Part shown: in pieces, positions 1 to 9,330 of the stretch | How the letters are laid out: the number at the start of each line of letters is the position of its first letter | How positions within the stretch are numbered: position 1 is the first letter of the stretch | Source of the DNA: Methanobrevibacter millerae | Lineage (GTDB): Archaea; Methanobacteriota; Methanobacteria; Methanobacteriales; Methanobacteriaceae | Assembly (NCBI RefSeq): GCF_001477655.1 | Contig: NZ_CP011266.1 | Coordinates: forward strand, 2,464,001-2,528,000 | Length of the DNA: 64,000 nucleotides | Reading direction: 5' to 3' | The notes under the pieces: model-generated | What the model saw: the letters and a program-made list of their open reading frames with translations, nothing else | The model's database searches: none | What the model was told of the DNA's origin: nothing | Translations under genes and position numbers: made by a program

Positions 1-632
1 TAAACGATAGCATCAGGATCCAATAGATTCCTATAGCCATAAATTTGTGAACGGATAGCCAAATCAACATCTTCCATATATGCAAAATAATTATCGTCAA
101 ATAATCCAATTTCATCAAAAACACATTTTTTATATAATGCCGCTCCTGCACAGCTAGAAAATATTTCATTTACCTGAGAATAATTATCCGAATCCTGATT
201 TTCACCAATCTTTTTAGTCCACCCAAGAAGGTTGTATTCATCTCCTGCATCATCAATAAGCTTTTTATTATCAGCCTGAAGCATTTTCGCCTGTACCGAA
301 AAAACGTTTTCATCCCGAATTAGGTCCACCATCGATTTGATTGAATCCTTTTGAATTTCAGTATCATTGTTTAAAGAAAAAACATAATCATATTTGGCTT
401 TTGAGATTCCCTGATTGACTGCAGGGGCAAATCCTAAATTTTCATCATTTTTTATAACAACAACAGGAAAATTAAAAGAGTTATTTTGAATATAATCCAA
501 ACTGGAATCAGTGGATCCATTATCAATAATGATTACTTCTCCAATGAATTCACTATCATGATTAAGTGACTTGAAATAATTTTCTAAGAATTTAACACCA
601 TTATAATTAGGCGTGACAACTGAAACTTTCAT
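1..632 (-). CDS. Glycosyltransferase family 2 (partial, C-terminus outside window)
   Basis: This is the first 210 or so codons of a GT-A fold glycosyltransferase, cut by the window edge. The start at 632 reads MKVSVVTPNYNG, the usual GT2 opening strand. It is followed by a VIIIDNGSTD nucleotide-binding segment, LNNDTEI as the metal-binding DxD-type motif, and a later YMEDVDLAIR acceptor-side motif typical of rhamnosyltransferase-like GT2 enzymes. It probably transfers a sugar from a nucleotide donor onto a growing surface glycan at the cytoplasmic face. The start lies 5 bases beyond the stop of the preceding glycosyltransferase gene, so the two are probably co-transcribed. No strong ribosome binding site is visible. 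Donor and acceptor cannot be told from sequence. Confidence 0.85.
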   Translation of the reverse strand, partial: MKVSVVTPNYNGVKFLENYFKSLNHDSEFIGEVIIIDNGSTDSSLDYIQNNSFNFPVVVIKNDENLGFAPAVNQGISKAKYDYVFSLNNDTEIQKDSIKSMVDLIRDENVFSVQAKMLQADNKKLIDDAGDEYNLLGWTKKIGENQDSDNYSQVNEIFSSCAGAALYKKCVFDEIGLFDDNYFAYMEDVDLAIRSQIYGYRNLLDPDAIV

Positions 633-637
633 ATTAT

Positions 638-1594
638 CTAAATTGAATTTTTGAATTTTTTCCACAATATATAATATAGTTTAGGATTTAATAAAAATAA
701 CTTAATTTTAATGGTGAATTTTTTATCGCCTTTAAACTTGGAGAGCTTTTTAAACAAATCCAACTCGTTCATTTTTTTTATTACTTCACCATAATCATAA
801 TCATTGTAAAAAAAGTAGTTCATATTGCCAAAAATAGCTCTTGGAATTCTTGATGTATAAATTAATTCCGCCAAATCGCTACGATTTTGATTTTTAAAAA
901 ATAAAGCCAAATCCTCCAAGACCAGAATGTAATCGAAACGTTTAAGTTTTGAAGTACTTATTAATGAATCATGATGCTGAATATAATAATATGTTATTTC
1001 ATTGGAAATTTTTATTGAATTGCCGTAGCTTAAAGCCTTTATTGCAAAATCTGTGTCTTCACCATAAGTGACATCCTCACGGAATTTAAGATTATGTTTT
1101 TTAATTATATCCGTTTTATAAGACAACTGTACGAAATTGAAAGGAACTTTCATCTCCAGCTCCAGTCTGATGAAATCATTAGCATCGATTTCTTCAAATT
1201 TATAATAATGGATGTTAGATAAATTATCGTTTTCTTTTTTTACCATCTGAGTTAAACTAAAGTCATAGCCTTCATTATATAATTGGGATAAATGATTTGT
1301 TAAAATATAGTCATCACCATCAACAAACACAATATATTCACCGCGAGCAAGCGAAATTCCCTTATTTCTTGCCGAACTTACGCCCGCATTTTCCTGATGA
1401 ATTATCTGATGGGGCAGACTCAATCCCTCAAAGGTTTTTTCAACAATGTTTAAAGTATCATCTGTTGAGCCGTCATCAATTACTATTACCTCATAACCAT
1501 TGAAATTTTGATTGATAATTGAATCCAATGTCGCTTTGATATAATTAGCTTCATTAAAGACTGGCAAAATCACACTAACTTTAATATTCTCCAT
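638..1594 (-). CDS. Glycosyltransferase family 2
   Basis: The protein of 318 residues opens with KVSVILPVFNEANYI, has VIDDGSTDDT around residues 38-47 and a DGDD metal-binding motif at 92-95. This is the standard GT2 GT-A core. It then has a helical C-terminal part of about 120 residues ending in a lysine-rich tail. I start it at the ATG at 1594 because a good ribosome binding site (GGAAGGTG) lies just upstream. An upstream GTG at 1603 would put that site inside the coding sequence. The start overlaps the last 14 bases of the preceding glycerophosphotransferase-like gene, which suggests translational coupling. It is probably one of the assembly enzymes of the surface glycan; its specificity is unknown. 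Confidence 0.85.
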   Translation of the reverse strand: MENIKVSVILPVFNEANYIKATLDSIINQNFNGYEVIVIDDGSTDDTLNIVEKTFEGLSLPHQIIHQENAGVSSARNKGISLARGEYIVFVDGDDYILTNHLSQLYNEGYDFSLTQMVKKENDNLSNIHYYKFEEIDANDFIRLELEMKVPFNFVQLSYKTDIIKKHNLKFREDVTYGEDTDFAIKALSYGNSIKISNEITYYYIQHHDSLISTSKLKRFDYILVLEDLALFFKNQNRSDLAELIYTSRIPRAIFGNMNYFFYNDYDYGEVIKKMNELDLFKKLSKFKGDKKFTIKIKLFLLNPKLYYILWKKFKNSI

Positions 1595-2672
1595 TCTTTT
1601 CACCTTCCTTTAATGCAAAATCCACAACACGTTTGGATGAATTGCCGTCGATTTCATCGAATTGTGTTTTTAAAAAGGAATCCAAATTTGAATTATCAAC
1701 ACCTTTTTCAATGCATTCAATTAACTCTTCTGTTGTATGAACAATTGGACCTGGGAGATCATTTTTATAATTCAGATAAAAACCACGTTCGTTAGACAGA
1801 TAATTATCCAAATCATAAGCAAAAAATACAATTGGTTTGTTTAATAGGCCAAACTCTATCATTATTGATGAATAATCAGTGATTAAAATATCAGCTAATA
1901 ACATCAATTCCTGCTCATTTTTATAATCGCTGCAGTCAATATAATCCCCTTCAATTTTTATATCTGATGAATAAAACTTATTTATCTTAGGATGGAGTCT
2001 TAAAATCAATGTGTAATCATCAGATAATCTTTCATTGAATTTAGCCAAATCCAAATAATTAAAGACATTGTTGAATTTTTCATTTTCTCTGAAAGTAGGA
2101 GCATATAAAATGATTTTTTTATTTGAATCCAAATTGTACCTTTTATAAAAATTCTTCTTCAATTCATCCACATCATGATTTTCAAAATAATAGTCTGCCC
2201 TTGGAAGGCCTAAAGACCTTATTTTAGATTTGTCAATCTGAAAAGCTTCACTATAAAAATCTTCAATATTTTTTGAAGTAACGATTAAATAATCAGTATT
2301 TTGAGAAATCATTTTAAGCATTGAAGCGTTTTCCACACTCCCACCAAATTTCTTAAATGCACCAGGGGCATGCCATAATTGAATAACTAAGGTTTTTTTA
2401 TTAAAATTCATGAAGGCAAAAGGAAAAAAATTATCATTTAAAAAGATATATTTGGATGTTGCTAATTTTTTTAAAGAGTTAACTGACAATTTATCCTTAT
2501 AATAGAAATTGAATTTGAAATTTCCTCTTTTTTCAAATTCATTTTTAATATATTCCAGATTGCCGCTGAAAGATTCATTGGAATCTATGATAAAAGAAAT
2601 CAGGTTATCATCTATAGAAAATCTGGTGAAAACATTGAATATCTTTCCAAAAATTTTATGTTTCAAAAACAT
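1581..2672 (-). CDS. CDP-glycerol glycerophosphotransferase-like protein (TagB/TagF family)
   Basis: The protein has 363 residues and the family signature in order: QLWHAPGAFKKFG near residue 100, LGLPRADYY near 150, ILYAPTFRE, then ILRLHPK, then LITDYSSIMIEFGLL and a final GPIVHTTEEL. These are the conserved blocks of the Glyphos_transf family. In Gram-positive teichoic acid synthesis that family moves glycerol- or ribitol-phosphate from a CDP donor onto a polymer. The two histidine-containing blocks (HAPG and RLHP) thought to be catalytic are intact. A strong ribosome binding site (AGGAGGT) precedes the ATG. The archaeal polymer may therefore contain a polyol-phosphate or another phosphodiester. 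No CDP-glycerol synthesis gene is seen in the window, so the true donor is open. Confidence 0.85.
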   Translation of the reverse strand: MFLKHKIFGKIFNVFTRFSIDDNLISFIIDSNESFSGNLEYIKNEFEKRGNFKFNFYYKDKLSVNSLKKLATSKYIFLNDNFFPFAFMNFNKKTLVIQLWHAPGAFKKFGGSVENASMLKMISQNTDYLIVTSKNIEDFYSEAFQIDKSKIRSLGLPRADYYFENHDVDELKKNFYKRYNLDSNKKIILYAPTFRENEKFNNVFNYLDLAKFNERLSDDYTLILRLHPKINKFYSSDIKIEGDYIDCSDYKNEQELMLLADILITDYSSIMIEFGLLNKPIVFFAYDLDNYLSNERGFYLNYKNDLPGPIVHTTEELIECIEKGVDNSNLDSFLKTQFDEIDGNSSKRVVDFALKEGEKNGEY

Positions 2673-2676
2673 TAGT

Positions 2677-3723
2677 TTACCTCCTAGTTTTTAATAAATT
2701 ACCAGATAGGTACTTTAAGATTCCACGATATCTTTTAATATTATTAATATTCTTGACAATACCTTCATAATCATCTTCCAAAATAGGTTTGGTTAAATTA
2801 TTATAAATTCTTTCATTAAATCCTGGAAGAACTTTAACATCTTTTTTAAGAAGTTCATTGGCTGATGAAACCAGTTCCAATTTTTCACTATCAGGAATGT
2901 CACTCATAATTAAGCTTGTAATCCAATAGACAAAATGCATATTAAAAATATCCGTATAATATCTGCATAAGTTAGAATCAATTAAAAATTCCTCAATCTT
3001 ATAATATCCTTCAACCATTTTACCCAAATATTTTTTATTCCTAATATGAATTGTTGATTTGTCACCTTCAACATTACGAATGAAATAATTGTAGCTGTAA
3101 AAATCATCCAAATAAACAGTGCATGAAGATTTGAACAATGAGACAATGAAGAAATAAAAATCCTCTGCAAGCATTGACTCTAAAAATCGAATATCATTTT
3201 CAATCAGGAAATCTTTTTTAAATAACTTACACCAAATAGCTGGATCTATAGTAAAAAGGCGTGTGTCTTCAGCAATGTCATTTATTACGATATTTTCACC
3301 ACGAAATACCGTTTCCACTTTCACTTTTTCTTCAGGAAATACCTTATAATAATTTGTAATTACCATATCCGCATCATTTTCAATAGCGGCATTATAAAGA
3401 ACTTCAAATGCCTGAGGAACATATGTATCATCATGATCAGAAAAAATAACATAATCAGAATCAGCCAAATTTAATCCAAAATTACGGCCTTTTCCTGGAA
3501 ATCCGTCATTTTCATCTAAAAATATTGATTTTACATTTGAAAAACCATCATTAAATAAATGGAGTAAATATAAAGTATACTCATCATCCGAACAGTCATC
3601 TACAAAAATAACTTCAATATTTTCAAAACCTATGCTTTGATACATTATTGAATCAAAAAAAGCATTTAGAAATAATCCTGAGTTATATGTTGGAACAATT
3701 ACACTTACTTTATATTTAGCCAT
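2677..3723 (-). CDS. Glycosyltransferase family 2
   Basis: This 348-residue GT2 protein has KVSVIVPTYNSG at residues 5-16, an IFVDDCSDD segment near 39-47 and a DHDD metal-binding motif at 96-99. A long C-terminal half carries the recurring pattern of this subgroup: WCKLFKKDFL, then AEDFYF, then RNKKYLGKMVEGYYKI. It is a clear paralogue of the next gene upstream (3725-4774) and of the plus-strand gene at 11267. All three share the SQSIGFENIEVIFVDD-type stretch and the SDHDD motif. Its start lies 2 bases after the stop of the 3725-4774 gene, consistent with an operon. The sugar donor is unknown. Confidence 0.85.
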   Translation of the reverse strand: MAKYKVSVIVPTYNSGLFLNAFFDSIMYQSIGFENIEVIFVDDCSDDEYTLYLLHLFNDGFSNVKSIFLDENDGFPGKGRNFGLNLADSDYVIFSDHDDTYVPQAFEVLYNAAIENDADMVITNYYKVFPEEKVKVETVFRGENIVINDIAEDTRLFTIDPAIWCKLFKKDFLIENDIRFLESMLAEDFYFFIVSLFKSSCTVYLDDFYSYNYFIRNVEGDKSTIHIRNKKYLGKMVEGYYKIEEFLIDSNLCRYYTDIFNMHFVYWITSLIMSDIPDSEKLELVSSANELLKKDVKVLPGFNERIYNNLTKPILEDDYEGIVKNINNIKRYRGILKYLSGNLLKTRR

Positions 3724-3724
3724 A

Positions 3725-4774
3725 CTATCTTACCAATTTATTTTTAATTCTTGAAAATAAACTTCTATTATTCATGTTTTCCTGTATTTTATTTAATCTA
3801 TTCGATTCCAAAACCGCTTCATCAAATTGTTTATTTAATATTAAATCCACTAATTTATCATATCTTTTTTTAAAGTAAGGGTCTTCGGAGTAATAATCAT
3901 TAAATATGTCATAAGCCTTGACAAATAATTCTTTTTTATCAGTATCATCAATTCTGGACAAAACAATTGTATACAGCCATGATGTAAGATGGCTTTTAAA
4001 GATTATCTTACCATATGAGGTTTTATTTAAATTGACAAGCATCTCGTCAATTTTATAATAACCGTTTAAAATAGCCTCGATATATTTTCGATTCCTTACA
4101 TGAATTGTGGATTTATCCTTTTCACTATCTCTTATTTTGTAGTTATAAGAATAAAAATCATTAAGATAAATTATTCCATTTGCCTTGATGCATGAATATG
4201 ATGCAACATAAACATCTTCAGCCAGCATTCCCTCTAAAAAATAAATATCATTTTCTATTAAAAAATCCCTTCTAAATAATCTTGTCCAAATTGCAGCAGG
4301 AACCCTGAACAAGTTTTTGTCCTCATCAATGCTTAAAACTTGAATTTCACCGGAATCCTTATAAATGGATTTGAAAGGAACTGATTTATCTGGATAAACT
4401 TGATTAAAATTAGAAATCAGCATGTCATTTTCACCTATTTTATCGTACATTACCTCAAAAGCGTTATCGACGTATGTATCATCATGATCCGAGAAAATAA
4501 CATAATCGGCACTTGCCAGTTTTAGACCAATGTTTCTACCCGTTCCGGGAAAGCCGGAATTTGTACTTAAAAACTCAACCTTTACATTATCATAAGATTT
4601 CTCAAATTCTTTTAATAAATCTAAAGTATAGCTATCATTTGAATTGTCATCAACAAAAATAACTTCAATATTTTCAAATCCAATACTTTGAGACTTAATA
4701 GATTCTAAAAACTCATTTAAGAAATCTCCAGTATTATAAGTTGAAATAATAACCGAAATTTTATAATTTAACAT
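3725..4774 (-). CDS. Glycosyltransferase family 2
   Basis: This 349-residue paralogue of the neighbouring 2677-3723 gene has KISVIISTYNTG at residues 5-16, IFVDDNSND, GFPGTGRNIGL and a DHDD motif at 96-99. The second half contains WTRLFRRDFL, AEDVYVASYS and NRKYIEAILNGYYKI, matching the sister protein block for block. The pair looks like a tandem duplication that has diverged in the acceptor-side half. Such divergence would suit successive additions of similar sugars, but that is inference. It lies between two other glycosyltransferase genes with 1-base gaps on both sides, so it should be translated from the same message. Confidence 0.85.
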   Translation of the reverse strand: MLNYKISVIISTYNTGDFLNEFLESIKSQSIGFENIEVIFVDDNSNDSYTLDLLKEFEKSYDNVKVEFLSTNSGFPGTGRNIGLKLASADYVIFSDHDDTYVDNAFEVMYDKIGENDMLISNFNQVYPDKSVPFKSIYKDSGEIQVLSIDEDKNLFRVPAAIWTRLFRRDFLIENDIYFLEGMLAEDVYVASYSCIKANGIIYLNDFYSYNYKIRDSEKDKSTIHVRNRKYIEAILNGYYKIDEMLVNLNKTSYGKIIFKSHLTSWLYTIVLSRIDDTDKKELFVKAYDIFNDYYSEDPYFKKRYDKLVDLILNKQFDEAVLESNRLNKIQENMNNRSLFSRIKNKLVR

Positions 4775-4775
4775 A

Positions 4776-6359
4776 TTAATCCGTTAATTTAGCAAATAAT
4801 GATATATATTCATCACACATTTCATCCAATTCTTTAAACTTGATTTTTGAAATATTGGAAAGTTTGTTTTCATAATCATTATGGTTTATATTAATAATTA
4901 AGTTATATATCTCTTTTATATTTGTATAATCGACAAGCCATCCGGCATCATTTGAATTGATTCTTTCTTTTAAAGCTCCCAAATCACTTGCTATGACCGG
5001 TAACCCTGCCATCCAGGATTCTGTTAGAGTATACGAATAAGTTTCTGGACAAGTGGACAATATTAATGAAAATGAAGGTTTGATTTCCCCCACAATTCTA
5101 TTAAAATCCTCACGTTTATATCTTCCATGGTTAATTCCATAACTGTTTAAATTAGGAATGGTGGTTCCCATAAAGTGGAATTCCATCTTATTATTTTTAT
5201 CATAATCTTTTAGTTGTTTTATAATTAATGAACCCTTATGCGGTGAAATATGACCTGGAATTAGAATTTTTATTGGATTTGAAGTTAACTTTGCTTCATA
5301 AGAAGATTTATCTATTTTCAAACCATGCTCAATTACTTTAAAATTATCCAAATCCGGATAAATTTCATTATATAAATCGATGACACTTTGAGTTGGAGCA
5401 ACATTAACATATGAATTTTTCAAAAGATTCATACATTCTTCGCGCCACCTTTTAAGTATGAATTCATTGGATATATCTGAATTATGAGATATTCCGCTGC
5501 AATTTTGGCAATTAAACTTGCAATATTGGCAATCGCTATCCACTAAATGAATGGATGGACAGATATAATAGAAATCATGTAGATTAACAACAAATGGAAT
5601 TGATTTTTTTATGATGACATTGATTAAATCAAAACTATGATTAATTAAATGATTAATATGAACCAAATCTATTCTTAATTTTGAAAGGATTTCTTCATAA
5701 ATGATGGCCAAATCATCATTGGAAAATAGCTTATCAAAATTGCCTAGTGAAATGAAATTATCATCATTATCTATAACTGAAAAATTAGTTTTAAAAGAAA
5801 TTTTATAATTAGCAATCTTTTCTAGATTATCATTAAACCACCATAATTCAAAATCTTCACCATCAGAAGTTAATATAAAAGCATTATACTCATCAGGCAA
5901 ATTATCAATAATATCCATATTTAAAAAGCCTGTACCCCCAACAGTGCCTATCTTCTCATGCAAAACAAAAAGAATACTTTTTTTATCAGGTATGTAAAAT
6001 TCTGACAAATCTTTATTTTCGACTTCGATCCGCCTATTTTCATTAATTCCATATAAAGCATAGTGAATTAATGGATTGATATCAACATCACAATAGTGAT
6101 TTTGATAAAAAACACCGTCAAAAGTATCATTAGGTTTTTTCCCCTCACTATAACCAAAAAAAATGTAATGCAATAAAGGATCCATTCCGGATGAAGCAAC
6201 TTTCGGATACTTTTCTAAATAGAATTTATCATCAAATAATTTATTTTTGCGAATAGCCTTATATCCTTTAATAATTTCAGAAGCCTTAGATTTATCCTTG
6301 ACTTTATAGGAAATATATTTGCTTGGAAATTTAGCAAAAATTTTATTTTTAAAACTCAT
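4776..6359 (-). CDS. Glycosyltransferase family 4 with N-terminal DPLxHY repeat module
   Basis: The first 110 residues carry two copies of a repeat of the form FDxxFYxxxYP..DPLLHYxxxGxxEG, shared with several other glycosyltransferases in this locus. The rest is a GT-B fold retaining enzyme of the GT4 type: a VGGTGFL loop near residue 140, a cysteine-rich insert around 262-285 (C-P, then CQYCKFNCQNC) as seen in some family 4 enzymes, and a C-terminal donor half with ILIPGHISPHKG and PETYSYTLTESWMAGLPVIAS, the E-x7-E-like motif. I prefer the ATG at 6359 because GGATGA lies just before it; an ATG at 6365 is also possible. It overlaps the preceding gene slightly. Probably a processive or branching sugar transferase. 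Confidence 0.85.
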   Translation of the reverse strand: MSFKNKIFAKFPSKYISYKVKDKSKASEIIKGYKAIRKNKLFDDKFYLEKYPKVASSGMDPLLHYIFFGYSEGKKPNDTFDGVFYQNHYCDVDINPLIHYALYGINENRRIEVENKDLSEFYIPDKKSILFVLHEKIGTVGGTGFLNMDIIDNLPDEYNAFILTSDGEDFELWWFNDNLEKIANYKISFKTNFSVIDNDDNFISLGNFDKLFSNDDLAIIYEEILSKLRIDLVHINHLINHSFDLINVIIKKSIPFVVNLHDFYYICPSIHLVDSDCQYCKFNCQNCSGISHNSDISNEFILKRWREECMNLLKNSYVNVAPTQSVIDLYNEIYPDLDNFKVIEHGLKIDKSSYEAKLTSNPIKILIPGHISPHKGSLIIKQLKDYDKNNKMEFHFMGTTIPNLNSYGINHGRYKREDFNRIVGEIKPSFSLILSTCPETYSYTLTESWMAGLPVIASDLGALKERINSNDAGWLVDYTNIKEIYNLIININHNDYENKLSNISKIKFKELDEMCDEYISLFAKLTD

Positions 6360-7941
6360 AATCATCCATTATTATAATTTCAAGTTTTTCTAAAAATTCA
6401 GATACAAAATCATCAACAATATTAATATTGTATTTTCCATTTGAATTTAAATCATTTAAAGAAACTACAATATCATAACCGTCAGTACTTAAATCAGAAT
6501 TATTTACAATAACTTTAACAATATCTCCACGAGCTATAATATTTTCTAAATCATAATTATCTGTAAATGAAAGCAAAATATCAGCAGAATTTCCTATATA
6601 ATGGTTTCCCATATCCGAAATTATTTCAACAGTAAAATCCAAATTATTGAAATCTTTTGAAATTTCAGAAATTAACTCCAAATTACTATCATCTTCATTA
6701 ATTATGGTAATTTTAAGATTTTTTTCTGTGAAAAACTTTTTAGCATGAAGTTTGTCAATGAATAAAGATTTTGATAGATACTGCCCCCATTTGTTCCAAA
6801 ATACAGAGTAGTTATGCTTATCATTTTTAAAATAGCTTTTACTTTTTACACGAGTACTTGATTCATGATGGAATAATAAAGCATTTCCTGCAAATAAAGT
6901 TTTATAACCATTTTTATGTAATTTCAAACAAAAATCAACATCTTCAAGGCCATAAACATATTCCTCATCAAGTCCTGAAAGCTCATCATAAACTTTTTTA
7001 TCAATTAAGTTAACGGCACCGGTTACTGCTATACAGAGATTGTTTCTAGTAAGTGATGAATCAAAAATATCCAATTTAGAATCTGACTTATTTACTGCAT
7101 ATAAACAGCAGGGATACATTCTTTCAGCAAAAATATCACCACTATGCTGTATTCTATAGGACGATTCCCTATTTGTATTATAATAAAATGGAAAAATAAG
7201 TTTAGCACCTACAGAAGCAACATCATTATAAACAATAGTGCCCACCAGTTCATTTAACCATCCATAAGTAGGCTCTATATCATTATTTAATAAAAGCAAA
7301 TAATCCCCATTGGCAATATCTGCCGCATCATTATTTCCTTTAGAAAAATTGACATTAACATCATTTTCAATAATTTTTATCGGCAAATCGAGGCTTTTCA
7401 AATATTTAACTGAATCATCTTTCGATGCATTATCAACAACAATAATTTCATAATTAGAATAATTAGTTTTAGAATCAAAATCTTTGAATAAACGTTTTAA
7501 ATGGTTTAAACCATCCCTGTTTAAAATTATAATTGACACCAATGGTTCTTCATCAAATTCATAATTAGATAAAAAGGCCAGATTTGTTTCACAAATTTCC
7601 TCTTTTCTTCTTATTGCATACGCTTGCTGAATTAATTTACCTTCTGATTTACCATAAGCAATATAATGGAATAAAGGATTTAAATCTGCTTGTTTTACAT
7701 CAGGATACGTATTTAAATAAAAATCCGGGTCAAAATTAAGAGACGGCAATTTACCTTCCCGATAACCTTTTGTCAAATAGTGGGTTAACGGATCACCTGA
7801 AACATCATCATATTTTTTATTATAAAAATCCTCATCAAATAATCCTGAATTACTAATTTTTGCAAAGTATTTATGATTTTTTAAAGATGATTTTAAATTA
7901 AAATTTGATGAAACAAGCATATTAACAATATTTCTACCCAT
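6349..7941 (-). CDS. Glycosyltransferase family 2 with N-terminal DPLxHY repeat module
   Basis: This is a 530-residue protein. Residues 33-105 hold two repeats (FDEDFYNKKYDDV then DPLTHYLTKG; FDPDFYLNTYPDV then NPLFHYIAYG). The GT2 domain starts near 133 (PLVSIIILNRDGL), with IIVVDNASKDDS near 166-177, LLNNDIEP at 217-224 as the DxD-equivalent and YGLEDVDFCLKLH as the acceptor-side ED motif. A C-terminal segment of about 120 residues follows with no family I recognise. It closely resembles the gene at 14939, including the linker FLSNYEFDEEPLVSIII, so the two are paralogues. The ATG follows the stop of the DUF616 gene with no gap, and GGTGAT serves as ribosome binding site. Confidence 0.85.
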   Translation of the reverse strand: MGRNIVNMLVSSNFNLKSSLKNHKYFAKISNSGLFDEDFYNKKYDDVSGDPLTHYLTKGYREGKLPSLNFDPDFYLNTYPDVKQADLNPLFHYIAYGKSEGKLIQQAYAIRRKEEICETNLAFLSNYEFDEEPLVSIIILNRDGLNHLKRLFKDFDSKTNYSNYEIIVVDNASKDDSVKYLKSLDLPIKIIENDVNVNFSKGNNDAADIANGDYLLLLNNDIEPTYGWLNELVGTIVYNDVASVGAKLIFPFYYNTNRESSYRIQHSGDIFAERMYPCCLYAVNKSDSKLDIFDSSLTRNNLCIAVTGAVNLIDKKVYDELSGLDEEYVYGLEDVDFCLKLHKNGYKTLFAGNALLFHHESSTRVKSKSYFKNDKHNYSVFWNKWGQYLSKSLFIDKLHAKKFFTEKNLKITIINEDDSNLELISEISKDFNNLDFTVEIISDMGNHYIGNSADILLSFTDNYDLENIIARGDIVKVIVNNSDLSTDGYDIVVSLNDLNSNGKYNINIVDDFVSEFLEKLEIIIMDDYEF

Positions 7942-8973
7942 TCAATCACCGTTATTTCTAAAATTTCTAAGTTTTTTGGTTAATTTCCACGAACTGGAAT
8001 TCCGAATAGCATTAATTTCTCTGTCCCAATGATTTCTTACTTGGTTTAATGCTTCAGCTTCATCTCTTAGAGCATCAATATCATTGAAAAGTAAATTAAT
8101 TTCTTCCTTTGTTAAAGTATTTTTTTCATTAATGTTTCCTTCAAGAGATCTGATTAAATTTCTACTGGTAATATAATCATCCAATTCAACCTCATGGTGA
8201 TAATCATCAACTTTTGTCCAGTAATCATTAATCCAGATGTATTCTGATGCAACTGATGGATGAAAATTATTTTTCCACATCAAATATGTGAAGCTTAGCT
8301 GGTCCTGATTAGTATAATTAATTATTTCTTTCCACCATTGCTCCATTAATGAAACGATTTCAGGATTATTATGTTTTCTAAAAATCGCTCCAAGTGAAGG
8401 CAAACCATAGTGCAGAGGCATTCCTTCATTTCTATATTTTTCAACCTGTTTTGAAATTGTATAATTTGAATAGCGAGGAAATTGAATTGAGCTTAAAGCT
8501 TCATCAAAGATGCAATCACGTTCTGGATGAACAACAGTCAACATGGATGAATTAATGTATTTATAAACATATTCTCGGATACTTCCAACAAGTTTAAAAG
8601 ACCCATCAATCCAGAAACTGTATTCATTGTCTGGAAAATACTTATTTGGAAATATTTTGTATTGTTTTGCAATTCTATTATCATCCAAAGTAGACGGTTC
8701 CATTTGAATAATTTCCCATGTTTTAGAAGTTAAGTCAGGATTTTGTGTGAAACATACATATCTTGTATTATCATCCACAAATTCAGGTTCTTTTAATGAA
8801 TCATAGCCTCCTGTGAATGCAGTATAAACAACTAGTTCATTATCCTTAATATCTTCAATCAATTCATCGTTAACTTCAAGAGTAGGTTGAAATAACTCAC
8901 TTAAAATAAAGCTATCAACATTTGATTCATATCTAGTTCTGACTACTTCATAAGGATTTAAATTATCATTCAT
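7942..8973 (-). CDS. DUF616 (TOD1/MUCI70-type) glycosyltransferase-like protein
   Basis: The 343-residue protein matches the DUF616 pattern: VVYTAFTGGYDSL near residue 47, YVCFTQNPDL, AKQYKIFPNKYF, YSFWIDGSF, HPERDCIFDEA, LPSLGAIFRKHN, and NQDQLSFTYLMWKN. The family is found in plant and bacterial polysaccharide systems and is treated as a glycosyltransferase. The C-terminus has a short helical stretch and then NSSSWKLTKKLR, a tail motif seen again in other proteins here. I start at the ATG at 8973; a TTG at 8985 is less likely. It is homologous to the N-terminal third of the 856-residue fusion at 12364. No clear ribosome binding site is visible. Confidence 0.8.
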   Translation of the reverse strand: MNDNLNPYEVVRTRYESNVDSFILSELFQPTLEVNDELIEDIKDNELVVYTAFTGGYDSLKEPEFVDDNTRYVCFTQNPDLTSKTWEIIQMEPSTLDDNRIAKQYKIFPNKYFPDNEYSFWIDGSFKLVGSIREYVYKYINSSMLTVVHPERDCIFDEALSSIQFPRYSNYTISKQVEKYRNEGMPLHYGLPSLGAIFRKHNNPEIVSLMEQWWKEIINYTNQDQLSFTYLMWKNNFHPSVASEYIWINDYWTKVDDYHHEVELDDYITSRNLIRSLEGNINEKNTLTKEEINLLFNDIDALRDEAEALNQVRNHWDREINAIRNSSSWKLTKKLRNFRNNGD

Positions 8974-9001
8974 AAAAATCAGCAATTAATAAATTGTATA
9001 T

Positions 9002-9022
9002 TTAATATCTTTTTGATATTAA
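9002..9022 (-). terminator. Possible hairpin after the small membrane gene pair
   Basis: A perfect 8-bp inverted repeat (TTAATATC and GATATTAA) with a 5-base T loop lies between the DUF616 gene and the two small membrane genes. It could separate their transcripts or mark a processing site. The flank is only moderately T-rich on the minus strand, so the call is weak. Confidence 0.3.
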
Positions 9023-9047
9023 TTAAATTTATCTAAAAAATTATAAT

Positions 9048-9326
9048 TTAGTGGAAAAACTTTAAAATTCCAGGTAATGACTCAACCATAGCCTGAATAC
9101 CTAAAATGAAAATAGCAAGTCCACCAATGAAGTTTATATGGCGTGCATACTTAATAGCAACTTTAGTACCGAATGTACCAATTAAAAGCCAACAAGTTAC
9201 TGCAATTAAACTTAAAATAGCTAATCCTATAGGGTTAACACCGGCACCGACACCCTGAGCCGCTAAAATAAGGTTTTCAATATTTCCAAAAATAAGTAAA
9301 CCTATAAAAGGTTTTAATTCATCCAT
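9048..9326 (-). CDS. Small three-helix membrane protein (paralogue B)
   Basis: This protein of 92 residues has three predicted membrane helices: roughly residues 5-25, 33-55 and 64-84. A conserved GNIENLIL motif lies in the first helix, and GGLAIFILGIQAM in the third. The helix-one motif and the overall shape recall one half of six-helix cation or small-solute exporters such as the MntP, CadD or LysE groups, in which two three-helix halves are fused. I start at the ATG at 9326 with AAGGGGTG as ribosome binding site; a GTG at 9338 would place that site inside the gene. It follows its paralogue at 9331 with a 4-base gap. Substrate unknown; the family assignment is tentative. Confidence 0.7.
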   Translation of the reverse strand: MDELKPFIGLLIFGNIENLILAAQGVGAGVNPIGLAILSLIAVTCWLLIGTFGTKVAIKYARHINFIGGLAIFILGIQAMVESLPGILKFFH

Positions 9327-9330
9327 CAAA

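Noticed and set aside
1297-1503. A short plus-strand reading frame rich in His and Gln inside a glycosyltransferase gene
   Set aside because: It lies wholly opposite a strong gene, has no ribosome binding site, and its composition is explained by the complement of Asp- and Asn-rich coding sequence.
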